Shown here piece by piece: positions 1-11,564 of a DNA stretch of 64,000 nt. The notes under the pieces were generated by a model. The model was not told where the DNA came from, did no database searches, and worked only from the letters and a program-made list of their open reading frames with translations. This stretch comes from Cephalotus follicularis. Taxonomy: Eukaryota; Streptophyta; Magnoliopsida; Oxalidales; Cephalotaceae. The position numbers and the translations under genes were made by a program. Where the stretch lies: positions 390,444-454,443 of the forward strand of contig BDDD01000081.1 of the NCBI GenBank assembly GCA_001972305.1. Reading direction: 5' to 3'. Each line of letters opens with the position of its first letter. Positions within the stretch are counted from its first letter, which is position 1.

Positions 1-1017
1 TTAAATACTGAGTATTGTACCCACCTATGGGGCGTATCCTTAGGCATGTCGTGGGCCTGGCACGGGGACGTGACACTTCCGTAGCGGTGTGATTAGACTA
101 CGGCGTCTCTGAGTGTTTGAACGAATCCCATGAGGTGGATTTGTGGATCCGCTATGTGATAGAGGCGTATGAATCGATTCTAGTTTATGAGATCTGAGGT
201 GAATTCAGATATGTGGTCCGAGATGTGATCGGATATATGTATGTGGAGAATTGACTTGTGTAGTGTCGTACACTTCAATTCTAGTGGGCATGTGGAATTA
301 GCGTCCCCCTTGCCAAATTTATGTTATGTGATATGTATATGGCTCAGTATATTTTATGAACTATGATTTGTGATTTAAGATATGTGAATCGAAAATACTG
401 TTTTGAAATGTTCCGTAATTGCTTCGAAAGATATGCAATTGTTATTTGAATATGATTAAACTGTTTTAACTGTTTAAGATTTCTGTTACGTTATTGAACT
501 ACAACTTATAGCGTTTTGAATTGTTTCGTAATTGTTCGAAAAATATGCAATTGTCATTTAATTATGATTAAACTGTTTTATCTGTTAAAGATTTCTGTTG
601 CGTTATTATTGGATATTAACGTTTTTAAATTACCGTTTACTGTTTTAATTCCCTTATCCGTACAGAGGTTTGCTCAGCCGCATTTTTGTTTCCATGCGGC
701 AGGTTTCCAGGAGCAGCGGGGGAATGTGTGATTGAGTGATGACCACCCTTTATGTTGGATCCTTAGGAGAGTGATCCCTATGTTATGTTTAGTGGTCGGA
801 AACATTTGATTTTATGTTTTATGTTTTTAAACTGGAACTGATTTATGTTTTGAATTTTCCGCAACTACTTAATATGTTAAATGGTTAAGTATTATTTTTT
901 TGATAAGACTGCCACGTTTTCGGCTGTTTTTGGTTAATAAAGCAAACTCATAATTTGTTAATTTATGTTATGTATGATATGACCCTGTGACGACTCCCGC
1001 CGTCCGGGGGTGTTACA
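1..1017 (+). mobile_element. T1 5' LTR (left end cut by window)
   Basis: This is the long terminal repeat of a Ty3/gypsy element. It ends in GGGGTGTTACA at 1017, directly before a primer-binding site, and its right part recurs at 10958-11564 as the 3' LTR. The true 5' end lies left of the window. It shares a block (about 20-190) with the LTR of T2 at 16440-16630, so the two families are related. The end of the LTR carries two small inverted repeats near 659-706. Confidence 0.9.
400..612 (+). repeat. 113-bp tandem duplication inside T1 5' LTR
   Basis: Two imperfect copies start with GTTTTGAA at 400 and 513 and run through ATGATTAAACTGTTTTA and GATTTCTGTT. The 3' LTR of the same element has only one copy (from about 11061), so this is a difference between the two LTRs of one element. 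Confidence 0.8.
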
Positions 1018-1022
1018 GATTG

Positions 1023-1034
1023 TGGTATCAGAGA
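1023..1034 (+). other. T1 primer-binding site
   Basis: TGGTATCAGAGA follows the LTR end by five bases. It differs at the last base from the usual TGGTATCAGAGC, the complement of the 3' end of plant initiator tRNA-Met, which primes minus-strand DNA synthesis in most plant LTR retrotransposons. Confidence 0.85.
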
Positions 1035-1171
1035 TATAGGTTTTGTTTCCTTAGAAGACCTAACTAGGTTTGACCTGTGAGATTGGGTAGACACCGGGTT
1101 AGGCTGTTCGGTTATGATTTTCTGATATGTTTTTTGTTTTTTGCTTTCTGTTTTGTTCCTTGTGATGTTTT

Positions 1172-1903
1172 ATGTTTGAGCGCCTTTTCGTAGATGGCAC
1201 GTACAAGGAACGCTTCTCGGAGACTGCAACCGTTGAGGCTCAGGAAGCTAGAAATGAGCCTACTATGGAGGAGCTCGTACGACAGGCAGTCGCTCAGGAG
1301 ATACGACGTGTGTTGAATGAACAGAATCTGGATCAGGACCGTAGGGAGCCAGTTGCTGCTAATGATGCTCCAGCTGATGTCCAGTTGGGAAGAGATGCTG
1401 GGAACGGGACTGTTACGCCCACTTATGTTTGGCTTGAACGGTTCCAGAAGCAGAGACCACAGTCTTTCAGCTCAGCCGTGACTTCGGTGGAAGCTGAGCA
1501 CTGGATTGCTAATATGGACAAGATCTTTGATGTGCTTGGTTGCAGTGATGAACAGAAGATTAAGTTAGCTGTAAACAAGCTTGAGGGTGATTCTCAAGGG
1601 CAAGGTTCTGGACAGAATAAGAATAGAAATGGTAAGCGTGGGAAGAGAAATGATTACCGGGGACAGCAACATCCCGGTAATGACCCGAGGCAGACTCAGG
1701 GAGCTGCGGATGTCCAGATTGCCAAGTGTGATGTGTGTGGTAGACACCATCTGGTGGGAGTATGCTATAAGGCTATCGGGGCCTGTTTTGTGTATGGACA
1801 GAAAGGACACTTCGTGAAGGATTATCCTGACCCTCGTGCAAAAGAAAGGAAGGGGAGTGCAGATCGTGGACAACGCAACGTGGGAGGTCGTGTCTTTGCT
1901 ATC
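1172..1903 (+). pseudogene. gag: T1 gag, internally deleted and broken
   Basis: Structural polyprotein of a Tekay-type gypsy element, which would form the cytoplasmic particle. The ATG at 1172 opens the frame, but a second ATG at 1194 in another frame begins [10 protein letters not shown], the more usual Tekay-like start, so a small frameshift lies near 1225. The N-terminal part (EEHW-like region, CSDEQK) is followed at about 1590 directly by a Gly/Asn/Lys-rich linker. Compared with gag of T6, roughly 100 residues of capsid, including the WWE region, are missing in frame. The zinc-knuckle region (1723-1830) has Cys replaced by Tyr at two positions (CFVYGQKGH and KDYP), so it should not bind zinc. 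Confidence 0.85.
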
Positions 1904-3400
1904 ACGACTCAGCAGGCAGCTAACGCACCAGGTACTGTTTCGGCCCTTATTTATGTTGGTAACCGTAGGGCTTTTGTTTTGTATGATACTGGATCGACCC
2001 ACTCGGTTGTAGTGAGGTCTTTTGTTCGGCATCTTGGGATGTCTCCTCAGTTGCTTGATCCAGCTTTGATTCTTTCGACCCCTATGGGTTCTTCTGTTGT
2101 GATATCTGAGTGCTTTTATGCTTGTCCTCTTGTTTTCGATGATCGGGTTCGTGATGCGGACCTTTTGCCTATCGATGTGTACGACTTCGATATGATTTTG
2201 GGAATGAACTGGTTGGATCGACATCGGGCTACGATCAACTGCTATGCTCGGAGAGTTCTGTTTGGGGATGTGAATAGTCCTGAGTTTGTTTTTCAGGGTT
2301 CACAGCCTAGGAAAGAAGTGAAAGTTATATCCGCTTTGAAATCTCGGAAGTTGGTAGCTAAGGGCGCTGAAGGTTTCTTAGCTGTTGTGAAGGATGTCTC
2401 AAAGGTTGAGCCTCGCCTTGAAGACTATCCTGTGGTGCGAGAATTTTCTGATGTATTTCTGGAGGAGTTACCGGGTTTGCCACCGCAACGGGAAGTGGAG
2501 TTTACCATCGAACTCATTCCTGGAGCGGCACCGATATCTAAGGCACCTTATAGAATGGCACCGTTGGAACTGCAAGAGTTGAAGGAACAGTTGCAAGAGC
2601 TGTTGGATCGGGGTTTCATTCGGCCTAGTGTTTCGCCGTACGGTGCTCCGGTTCTTTTTGTGAACAAGAAAGACGGGTCTATGTGGTTATGCATAGACTA
2701 CAGAGAGTTGAACCGAATAACTTTTCGGAACAAATACCCGCTACATAAGATTGATGACTTGTTTGATCAACTCCAAGGTGCTCGGTATTTCTCGAAGATC
2801 GATTTGAGATCGGGATATCATCAGCTTCGGATAAAGGATGAAGATGTGCCTAAAACTGCTTTCCGTACTCGGTATGGGCATTATGAGTTTTTGGTGATGC
2901 CTTTCGGACTCACTAATGCACCGGCAGTTTTCATGGATTTGATGAATAGGGTTTTTCATGAGTACTTGGATCAGTTTGTTATAGTGTTCATAGATGACAT
3001 CCTTGTGTATTGCAAGTCGAGGGAAGAGCATGAAGAACAGCTTCGCATTGTGTTGAGTATTCTGAGGAAGAATCAATTATACGCAAAGTTTTTGAAGTGT
3101 GGGTTCTGGTTGGAACAGGTGGCGTTTTTCGATCATGTGGTAACAGCGGAAGGTATCTGTGTGGATCCTGCTAAAGTTGAAGCTATTACTAAATGGCCGA
3201 GACCTACCGCAGTGACGGAGGTTAGGAGCTTCTTGGGTTTGGCTGGATATTATAGGCGGTTCGTGGAAGGCTTTTCCTCTATAGCCCTACCACTTACTCA
3301 GCTTATGAGGAAGGGAGCGAAGTTTGAGTGGAATAAGGAGCGAGAAGCAAGCTTTGAGAAATTGAAGAATAGTCTTGTGTCAGCACCAGTTCTTCGTTTA
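1904..3400 (+). pseudogene. pol: T1 protease and reverse transcriptase
   Basis: Pol segment in the same frame as gag. The aspartic protease active site reads YDTGSTHS at 1982-2005, followed by [10 protein letters not shown]. Reverse transcriptase begins near 2480 (SKAPYRMAP), with LCIDYRELN near 2690, [25 protein letters not shown] and the catalytic box FIDDILVY (Asp codons 2993-2998), so both metal-binding aspartates are kept. The thumb/connection motif [12 protein letters not shown] is near 3230. No stop occurs between 1172 and 3469, making this the least damaged Tekay pol here apart from the gag lesions. It would copy the element RNA inside particles. Confidence 0.92.
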
Positions 3401-3850
3401 CCATCTGGGTCCGGTGGATACCAGATATACAGCGATGCTTCTAAGAAGGGTTTGGGGTGTGTTCTGATGTAGCACGGTCATGTGATCGCTTATGCTTCGA
3501 GACAGTTGAAGCCTTATGAAGTAAACTATCCTACACATGATCTCGAGTTAGCGGCGGTAGTGTTTGGATTGAAGATTTGGAGACACTACTTGTACGGAGA
3601 AACTTGTGACATCTTTACCGATCATAAGAGTCTCAAGTACATCTTTACGCAGAAAGAGTTGAATATGCGTCAGAGGAGGTGGCTAGAACTTCTGAAAGAC
3701 TATGATCTGAACATTCAGTACCATCATGGTAAAGCAAATGTGGTAGCTGATGCTCTAAGTTGGAAGAGTTCTGGGAGTGTAGCGGCGTTGCTTACTCAGC
3801 CGCAGTTGATAGCTGATATGGAGCGGATGGATTTGCATCTGTATGTTTAG
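3401..3850 (+). pseudogene. pol: T1 RNase H
   Basis: RNase H domain that would degrade the RNA template. The first motif [14 protein letters not shown] ends at a TAG (3470-3472) where relatives have Gln before HG, a CAG-to-TAG change. Reading resumes in frame with [34 protein letters not shown] and [12 protein letters not shown], up to another TAG at 3848. Domain order is normal for gypsy: RT, RNase H, then integrase. Confidence 0.88.
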
Positions 3851-3871
3851 GGTTCTGATGGTTGTATTGCT

Positions 3872-5321
3872 GTGATGAATGTTGAGCCTACTCTTGTATC
3901 TCAGATTAAGACAGCTCAGAGTGACGATGGTGAGCTTTGGGCCTTAGTCCAGAATGTTGAAAAGGGTAAGCAATCAGAGTTCCATATGGATGAGCATGGT
4001 GTGATATGGCTGGGTAATCGGTTGTGTGTTCCGTCAGATTCTTCTATCAGAGATGCTGTTTTGTCAGAGGCACACAGTTCTCCATTTTCTATACATCCGG
4101 GTTCTATGAAAATGTAGAGAGACTTGAAGAAGAATTTCTGGTGGAATGGAATGAAAAAGGATGTTGCGGAGTACGTTGGGAAGTGTTTGATCTGTCAGCA
4201 GGTAAAGATTGAACACCAGCGTGCTAGTGGTTTGTTACAGCCATTGGAAGTTCCGGTTTGGAAATGGGAAAGTATATCGATGGACTTTGTTACGGGTTTG
4301 CCGAGAACTTTCAGAAGGCATGATGCTATCTGGGTAGTAGTGGATCGATTGACGAAATCGGCACACTTCTTGGCTATCCGAGAAGACTTTTCTGTTGATC
4401 GTTTGGCTGAGGTGTTTCAGCAGGAGATTGTGAGACTGCATGGGACTTCGGTATCCATTGTTTCGGATGGGGATCCTCGTTTCACTTCGTGGTTTTGGAA
4501 AGGCTTTTAGAAAGCTTGGGGTACTAGGCTCAGTTACAGTACGACTTTTCATCCACAGACACATGGGTAGACTGAGAGAACCATCCAGACCTTAGAAGAT
4601 ATGTTGAGGTCTTGTGCTTTGGAGTGCACTGGGAACTGGGATGAGTATTTTGAGCTTGGTGGAGTTTGCCTACAACAACAGTTGGCATGCTAGTATTGGT
4701 ATGGCTCCGTTTCAAGCTTTGTATGGGAGGAAGTGTCGTGCTCTGACGTGTTGGGATGAGGTTGGAGAGCGAGTTATCGAGGGACCCGAGCTAGTGCAGA
4801 TCACTACAGAAAAAGTGGCAATAGCAAGGGAGAGATTGAAAGCGGCTCAATCTCGACAGAAGATTAATGCGGACAGACATCGGAGGGACTTGGAGTTCAA
4901 GGTTGGAGAACATGTGTTCTTGAAAGTTTCACCTTAGAAAGGAGTCCGACGTTTTTGGCTGAAAGGAAAGTTGAGTCCGCGGTTTATCGGGCCTTTCGAA
5001 GTTCTGGAGAAGATCGGCGCGGTCGCTTATCGGTTAGATTTGCCTCCGCAGTTAGCACATGTCCATAATGTGTTCCATGTGTCTTTGCTGAGGGGTTATC
5101 AGTATCATCCTCTACATGTGGTTCACTATCCGTTGGACAACATTCGTGACGATTTATCTTGTGACGAGGAGGCTGAGGCTATTTTGGATCGACAGGAACG
5201 GGTGACACGTAGCAAGGCCGTTTCTTTTGTGAAAGTGCGGTGGAGGAATCATCCCGAACGTGAGGCTACTTGGGAGCTTGAGGAGCATATTCGGGAGCGA
5301 TATCCGCACTTGTTTGTTTGA
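3872..5321 (+). pseudogene. pol: T1 integrase with C-terminal chromodomain
   Basis: Integrase would insert the DNA copy into chromatin. Visible in order: HHCC zinc region (HSSPFSIHPGSMKM, CLICQQ), catalytic core with first Asp in SMDFVTGLP, second in VSDGDPRFTS, third acidic residue in [11 protein letters not shown], and the C-terminal [18 protein letters not shown] block. Residues [12 protein letters not shown] to ERYPHLFV (5160-5321) form the chromodomain-like tail typical of chromoviruses, which directs insertion to marked nucleosomes. Stops: TAG at 4115, 4508, 4568 and 4935. An extra T near 4650 shifts the frame before LVEFAYNNS. Confidence 0.9.
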
Positions 5322-5366
5322 GGTATGTTTATTTTTGTGTTTGTGATTTCGGGACGAAATCTTCTT

Positions 5367-5381
5367 TTTAGGGGGGGTGGA
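5367..5381 (+). other. T1 polypurine tract
   Basis: A purine run with seven consecutive G lies directly before TGTAATACC, the start of the 3' LTR. This is the usual plus-strand primer site. It follows the phrase GGGACGAAAT, common just before the tract in Tekay-type elements. Confidence 0.85.
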
Positions 5382-5636
5382 TGTAATACCCTGCTCGTTC
5401 GTAAATGTATATTTTTTTTTGCGGGTTCGTAAATGTATTTTACGGATTTTATATGTATTTTCGGGCTTTTAATTTTGTTTAATTTTAAAAGTCCGGTTGC
5501 CCTATGATCGGGTTTATGTGAATTGTGCGGAATGATACCGGTCCGAAATTCTGGTATGTTATGCTATGTTGGGTTTTATTAATTCTTATTTTAATTCAAA
5601 ACTTATTTTATTAAAAATAAATTATTATTCTTTTAG
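5382..5636 (+). mobile_element. T1 3' LTR, left part
   Basis: Starts TGTAATACC right after the polypurine tract. It runs about 255 bp to the abrupt edge of a minus-strand Athila fragment. This part of the LTR is not represented in the truncated 5' copy, so its identity rests on the start motif and position. Confidence 0.8.
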
Positions 5637-6481
5637 AAATTTTTCCGCAAAATCTGCGCATCATGAAAAGCCTTGGTCTTTTCTTTGGAAATCTTTGCAT
5701 TGTCATATGCGTCATTTCGAATTTCTTCTAACTCAGATAATTGAAGTACACGATGACTACCCGTTATCGAACGATCAAAATTAAATTTCTTAATAGCCCA
5801 AAATGCTCTATGTTCCAATTCCATAGGAAGATGACATGCTTTACCATACACAAGACGGTACGGAGATTGACCAAGGTCAGTTTTGAAAGCGGTTCGATAA
5901 GCCCATAAAGCATCCACAAGTCGCGTGGACCAATCCTTTCTATTGGGGTTGACTGTTTTTTCGAGAATTTGCTTGATTTGATGATTAGATACCTCAACTT
6001 GCCCACTCCTTTGGGGATGATATGGTGTGGCGAGCTTGTGAGTGACCCCATACCTTTTCATAAGGGCTTCAAACGAACGATTGCAAAAATGAGTACCTCT
6101 ATCACTGATAATGGCACATGGGGTGCCAAAAAGAGAAAAAATATGTCCCTTGAGAAATTTAACAACGACCGAGTTGTCATTGGTTCGACAAGGAATCGCC
6201 TCAATCCACTTAGAAACATAATCAACAGCAAGAAGGATGTATAAATTCCCAAATGAATTTGGAAACGGACCCATAAAATCAATACCCCAAACATCAAAGA
6301 TCTCGACCGTCAAAATCGGTGTCAAAGGCATCATATTTCGTTTAGTCACACGGCCTAAAGCTTGACACGAAGCACAAGCCTTACAGTACTGAAATGCATC
6401 TTTAAAAATAGTCGGCCAATAAAAACCACATTGTAAAACCTTAGCCGTTGTCTTGGTCGGGCCGAAATGACCACCACATGC
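5633..6481 (-). pseudogene. pol: Athila integrase, C-terminally truncated
   Basis: Reads from just upstream of 6482 to 5633 on the minus strand. The zinc-binding region ([15 protein letters not shown]) is followed by a complete catalytic core: Asp in GIDFMGPF, Asp in [11 protein letters not shown] and Glu in GQVEVSN, with the Athila-typical DVWGIDF and [11 protein letters not shown]. The frame stops at ILRKNF where family members continue into a C-terminal domain, so the tail is lost at the junction with the T1 LTR. No internal stop was seen from 6481 onward. Confidence 0.88.
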
Positions 6482-8521
6482 TTAATCATGACAAAAAGAT
6501 AGAACTGAGCGATGCTCATGATTAGGAACACATCGTCGCAAAATTAAATCCGGACATGCTTTAAAAAGATAAGGATCATCCCAATAAAAATGTTTTGTTT
6601 GCGACAAAAACCTATGCCTTACTTGAGCAGACCATTCCGAGGATACACTTCCCGTAACAAGATAATTCACTATATCCGCATACCATGGTTCGCTCTCAAC
6701 GCACATAATCTGCTCATCAGGAAAACTCTCATTAATCAGACCATGGACCTCGGGAGTATTGGAAAGTCGGGATAGATGGTCGGCTACCAAATTCTCAGTT
6801 CCTTTCTTGTCTCGAATTTCAACGTCAAACTCTTGAAGGAGTAGAACCCACCGAATAAGACGCGCTTTTGCATCTTTTTTACTCATGAGATGCCGAATCG
6901 CAGCATGATCAGTATACACGATGACATGTGATCCTAAAAGATATGAGCGAAATTTATCAAGAGCAAAGACCACAGCTAAGAATTCCTTCTCAATGGTCGT
7001 GTAATTCAATTGCGCATCGGAAAGGGTCCTACTCGCATAATAAATGACGTGAGGTAGTTTATTCATTCTTTGTCCGAGAACAGCTTCAATGGCACTATCG
7101 GAAGCGTCGCATATGATCTCAAAAGGCTCAGTCCATATGGGTGCCTGAATGATCGGAGCGGAAGTGAGCTCCTTCTTTAAGCGGTTAAATGCTACAAGGC
7201 ACTCATCAGAAAAAACAAAATCGTGATCCTTCGCTAGTAGCGAAGTCAAGGGGCGTGCTACCTTGCTAAAATCCTTGATGAACCTTCGATAAAAACCAGC
7301 ATGTCCGAGGAATGCTCGAATATATTTCACATTGCGAGGTGGAGGCAAATGCTTGATGACTTCAATTTTCGCTTTATCGACTTGAATTCCTTCTTTTGAC
7401 ACTACATGTCCAAGAACGATCCCCTTCTTCACCATGAAATTGCACTTCTCCCAATTAAGCACCAAATTCTTTTCTCGACTTCTTTCGTGTGCTAATTTCA
7501 GGTGATAAAGACATTGAGAAAACGAGGAACCATGCACAGAAAAGTCATCCATAAATACTTCAAGAAAATCTTCCACCATGTCAGAGAAAATGCTCATCAT
7601 GCACCTTTGGAAGGTTGCGGGAGCATTGCAAAGGCCAAACGGCATGCGTCGGTAAGAAAATGTTCCAAAATGGCTTGTGAATGTGGTTTTCTCTTGGTTT
7701 TGCGGAGTGATGGGAATTTGATTGTATCCAGAGTACCCATCAAGAAAACAATAATACTCATGACCAGCTAACCTATCTAGCATTTGATCGATAAACGGAA
7801 GTGGAAAATGATCCTTCCAGGTTGCTGTATTCAACTTTTGGTAGTCAATGTACACCCTCCATCCGGTTTGGATTTTTGTAGGAAGTAAATCATCAGTGGA
7901 GGATTGCACTACCATTACTCCGGATTTCTTTGGGACAACGTGGACTGGACTCACCCATTGACTATCCGAAATGGGGTAGATGATCCCATTGTCCAGCCAC
8001 TTCAATATTTCTTTTTGTATGGCTTCTTTCATCAAGGGATTTGCTCTTTGCTGAGGTTCTCTAGAAGGTTTGGATCCTTCTATGAGATTTATGCGATGCT
8101 CGCAAATAGAATGGCTAATTCCTTTGATGTCAGCCATCGTCCAACCAATTGCCTCTTTATTTTCTTTGAGAAGGTCAATAACCTCCTCTTCCTGACTGGG
8201 AGTAAGATCAGATAAAATGATAACAGGAAGAGTTTTGTTGTCACCTAAAAATGAGTATTTCAATGTAGAGGGAAATTCTTTGAGTTCAAGTTTCGGAGGC
8301 TCCTCAATTGATGGTTTAAGCAAGGACGTGGACAAGGGGCCCACTGGCTCTAATGGCTGCATACTAAACACATCAACGAAATCACCTCCATCGATATCCT
8401 CTAAATCCCGTATGCAATCATTAAAATTTCCATCAAAATCAATGTCGAAGTGTGTCTCAATATAATCGGGAAATGCATGGATTGCATTCAATTCATCAAA
8501 ATCAGCAGAATGCTTACCCAA
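6482..8521 (-). CDS. pol: Athila reverse transcriptase and RNase H, open 679 codons
   Basis: Long open frame. The N-terminal linker leads to RT motifs [55 protein letters not shown] and the catalytic box [10 protein letters not shown], with both aspartates kept. The thumb region [17 protein letters not shown] and RNase H motifs [25 protein letters not shown] and [12 protein letters not shown] follow. A TAA at 6482 separates it from integrase and a TGA at 8522 from protease; both lie where relatives are continuous. This is the best-preserved RT in the window but is unlikely to be expressed without LTRs. Confidence 0.88.
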   Translation of the reverse strand: MGKHSADFDELNAIHAFPDYIETHFDIDFDGNFNDCIRDLEDIDGGDFVDVFSMQPLEPVGPLSTSLLKPSIEEPPKLELKEFPSTLKYSFLGDNKTLPVIILSDLTPSQEEEVIDLLKENKEAIGWTMADIKGISHSICEHRINLIEGSKPSREPQQRANPLMKEAIQKEILKWLDNGIIYPISDSQWVSPVHVVPKKSGVMVVQSSTDDLLPTKIQTGWRVYIDYQKLNTATWKDHFPLPFIDQMLDRLAGHEYYCFLDGYSGYNQIPITPQNQEKTTFTSHFGTFSYRRMPFGLCNAPATFQRCMMSIFSDMVEDFLEVFMDDFSVHGSSFSQCLYHLKLAHERSREKNLVLNWEKCNFMVKKGIVLGHVVSKEGIQVDKAKIEVIKHLPPPRNVKYIRAFLGHAGFYRRFIKDFSKVARPLTSLLAKDHDFVFSDECLVAFNRLKKELTSAPIIQAPIWTEPFEIICDASDSAIEAVLGQRMNKLPHVIYYASRTLSDAQLNYTTIEKEFLAVVFALDKFRSYLLGSHVIVYTDHAAIRHLMSKKDAKARLIRWVLLLQEFDVEIRDKKGTENLVADHLSRLSNTPEVHGLINESFPDEQIMCVESEPWYADIVNYLVTGSVSSEWSAQVRHRFLSQTKHFYWDDPYLFKACPDLILRRCVPNHEHRSVLSFCHD

Positions 8522-9049
8522 TCAGAAAACATTAAAATCCACGGATGTATTTCCGAAGCTTAATCTCATCAGACCCTTTCGGCAATTGATTAACGCATTG
8601 CTTGTAGCGAGGAAAGGTCTACCAAGGATAATCGGAATTTGATCATTTAAGTTTGCAACAGGCTGGGTGTCTAAGACGACGAAGTCGACAGGAAAGAAAA
8701 ACTCTCCAACCTTTATCAGCACATCCTTAATTTTTCCTCGCGGTACCTTCACAGACCTATCCGCTAATTGCAATGTCATCGTGGTTGGTCTTAATTCTCC
8801 TAATCCAAGCTTCTCATAAACAGATGACGGTAACAAGTTCACACTCGCTCCTAAATCGAGAAAGGCATGCTCAATTTTCTTGTTTCCAATAACAGAAGAG
8901 ATTGTCGGACAGCTAGGATCTTTATACTTTCGCATCGTGGGTTGCGAAAAAAGTGCACTAATGTTGGCTGCCAAGAAAGCCTTTTTCAGAGTCTGAAGGA
9001 TCCTCTTTTTCGTGCATAAGTCTTTAAGGACTTTTGCGTAAGAGGGCAC
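8522..9049 (-). pseudogene. pol: Athila aspartic protease region
   Basis: Begins with VPSYAKVLKDLCTKKR, which in Athila continues directly from gag. The active-site segment reads AFLDLGASVNLLPSSVYEKLGLGEL, a DxGA form of the retropepsin motif, followed by IPIILGRPFLATSNALI. It is separated from gag by TAG at 9050 (Gln in relatives) and from RT by TGA. It would process the gag-pol polyprotein. Confidence 0.83.
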
Positions 9050-10872
9050 CTATTCAATGGCTTCAAGCAATGGAATATTAATGTGGACTTGCTTAAATGT
9101 TTCAATGATCTTCTCCATTGCTGGGGCTTTCTTGTTTTGCAATCTTTTTGGAAAGGGAGTTGGTGGGTCAAATGAACGCTTTGGCCCCTCGCCCAGTTGT
9201 TTCTTCTTCACGTCCTCTTTCTCCTTCCTCAATTCATCGTGCGCTTTCAATTGCATTGGTTTCACCGATGGGTCAACCAATGGCTCTTGAAAATTTTCTC
9301 GCGCCAATGATTCCTCCATTTGCTCGTTCACATTTTCCGTATGATCCGCTGGATGGTATTCATTTCCACTCCTTAGGGCAAAAACTTGTTTTGATGGACT
9401 CGAGGAGGAAGCTGAATGATGCGGATTTACAGGTTGTTGGGTTGGAGCCAATTGGTTTAAGGTAGTCCTAGGATTCGAGTCAGGTTGTGAAGGCATTTTT
9501 CCTTTTTCCCTTTCGTGCAGAGCGGATGCTAGTTGTGAAATTTGTGTTTCCATGTTATACTGACTAGTCATCATGGTGCTCATTAGAAGTTCTACACTCT
9601 TTTCTAACGAAGAAATCCTAGATGTCTCATCCCTTTGGTTTGGCAATCCAGATGTTTGTTGATTTGAGAATTGGTTTGGTGGTGGGAAGGATGGTCGAAT
9701 AGTGTTTGAATTTTTGGAGAACCTTGGAAATGTCTGCTGTGGTGTAGACTGGCTAGGGAAGCTCGAAGGTTGTCCTAAAAAGTGTGGAGGTGGGGCACCA
9801 ACGCTAGAAGGCTGCCCCGAAAAATTTGATTGTCCTCGCATGTTTTGCCCTTGACTCCATGAGAAGTTTGGATGATTTCGCCAAGCCGGATTGTAAGTGT
9901 TACTATACGGGTTGTATTGGTTCATAGAAGATACATTCTCAGGAGTATATTGGCTGTCAACATAGATTTGGCATTCTTCAAAAACATGGTTTGGGGACTG
10001 ACACCAAGAACACATAGGGGTGCTTTGATCGATTTGATTTACTTGTGTGGAACCCCTAATTAGTGATTCTAGTCTAGTCACGAGACTCTCTAGCTGTGCT
10101 TCTTTAGCAATGCTCCTTCTATTACGTACCCTTTACTTGGCAACGCTCGCTCTGAAACTTGAGCTGACTCCCACTCTCTAGTTCACTCACCCAAATCTAA
10201 AAGGAAATTCCATGCCTCATTTTCATCAGTGTACGAGGTGAACCCATCAGGACACATAGATTTGACCAATTGCTTTGTCTGGTAATCGATCCCTTCGTAG
10301 ATGATTTGGCATAAATGCCACGTGCTCAAACCATGATGAGGACACTCTAAGAGAAGATCCTTAAAATGTTCCATACACCTAGAAAATGATTCATTGGGTT
10401 TTTGACGAAACTAGAGAATGTCGTTCCTAAGTTTAATTGTTTTAAGAAGCGGAAAGAATTTCTTAAGGAACGAGACAGTGAACTGATCCCAAGTGTAGAT
10501 GGAATTAGTTGGGAGACTGTAGAGCCACTTCTTAGCTCCATCTTTAAGAGCAAAATTGATGAATCGTAACTTGATATCATTGTCAGATAGTTGCTGAAGT
10601 TTAATGAGGGCACATACCTCCTCAAACTCTCGAAGGAAGAGATATGCATCCTCATGGGGTAATCCATGAAAGTACGAGAGCATGCTAATGAACTGTGATT
10701 TTGACTCAAAATTGTTCCCGTTAGGTGCAGGCAACAAGATACTGGATGGTTGCGATGTCCTAGCGGGGTAGAATCTATCGCGAAGAGTTTGAATTGGGCG
10801 TGCGTCCGTCATTGGTCTTGGTTGATTAATTCTTTCTAAGCGATGGTTTGGACCACGCACCCAATCGGTCAT
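9050..10872 (-). pseudogene. gag: Athila gag, broken by stops
   Basis: Starts at the ATG at 10872 (MTDWVRGPNHRLERIN). The capsid-like part includes PHEDAYLFLREFEEVC and GAKKWLYSLPTNSIYTWDQF. A TAG at 10411 replaces Gln before FRQKPNESFS; a second stop at 10183 follows LLDLGE. Reading resumes at 10081 with a Cys-rich CSWCQSPNHVFEEC knuckle and a long Pro/Ser/Gln-rich linker, then a conserved C-terminus near VHINIPLLEAIE. All pieces are in order on the minus strand. Confidence 0.85.
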
Positions 10873-10957
10873 AAACTAACACTAGGTCAGAGAACCTAAG
10901 CTAAAGTAGCGAACACAAGGTCAAGGCAAGAAACCTAATTTATCTAAGTTAGAAAAT

Positions 10958-11564
10958 TTCAATTCTAGTGGGCATGTGAAATTAGCGCCTCCCTTGCCAA
11001 AATTTATGATATGTGATATGAATATGGCTCAGTATGTTTTACGAACTACAATTTATGGCGTTTTGAATTGTTTCATAATTGTTTGAAAAATATGCAATTG
11101 TCATTTAATTATGATTAAACTGTTTTATCTGTTAAAGATTTCTGTTACGTTATTATTGGATATTAACGTTTTTAAATTACCGTTTACTGTTTTAATTCCC
11201 TTATCCGTACTGAAGTTTGCTCAGCCGCGTTTTTGTTTCCATGCGGCAGGTTTCCAGGAGCAGCGGGGGAAAGTGTGATTGAGTGATGACCACCCTTTAT
11301 GTTGGATCCTTAGGAGAGTGATCCCTATGTTATGTTTAGTGGTCGGAAACATTTGATTTTATGTTTTATGTTTTTAAACTGGAAATGATTTATGTTTTGA
11401 ATTTTCCGCAACTACTTAATATGTTAAATGGTTAAGTATTATTGTTTTGATAAGACTGCGACGTTTTCGGCTGTTTTTGGTTAATAAAGCAAACTCATAA
11501 TTTGTTAAGTTATGTTATGTATGATATGACCCTGTGACGACTCCCGCCGTCCGGGGGTGTTACA
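10958..11564 (+). mobile_element. T1 3' LTR, right part
   Basis: From TTCAATTCTAGTGGGCATGTG to GGGGTGTTACA at 11564 it matches positions 274-1017 of the 5' LTR, minus one 113-bp repeat copy and with scattered substitutions. The five bases after it (GTTAT, 11565-11569) would be the target duplication; the partner is outside the window. Confidence 0.9.

Larger units (their letters stand above)
5633..10957 (-). mobile_element. Athila-type gag-pol fragment without LTRs
   Basis: A 5.3-kb minus-strand block carrying gag, protease, RT, RNase H and integrase of an Athila-clade gypsy element. It lies inside the T1 3' LTR. It begins (right end) about 85 bases upstream of the gag ATG and ends (left end) within integrase, after ILRKNF. 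No LTR, primer site or polypurine tract is seen at either edge, and the env-like region of full Athila elements is absent. The T1 LTR resumes at about 10958 at the point matching 274 in the 5' LTR, so at least 270 bp of target LTR is also missing. Confidence 0.88.

Noticed and set aside
1023-1034. tRNA gene fragments at TGGTATCAGAGC sites
   Set aside because: These 12-base matches are primer-binding sites next to LTR ends; no cloverleaf flanks them.
1565-2224. 219-codon minus-strand frame opposite T1 gag and protease
   Set aside because: Antisense shadow of the pol frame; composition follows the plus-strand codons and no family is recognised.
5633-10957. Endogenous pararetrovirus
   Set aside because: Integrase of Athila type is present and no movement-protein or coat-protein motif is seen; gag-pol order is gypsy.
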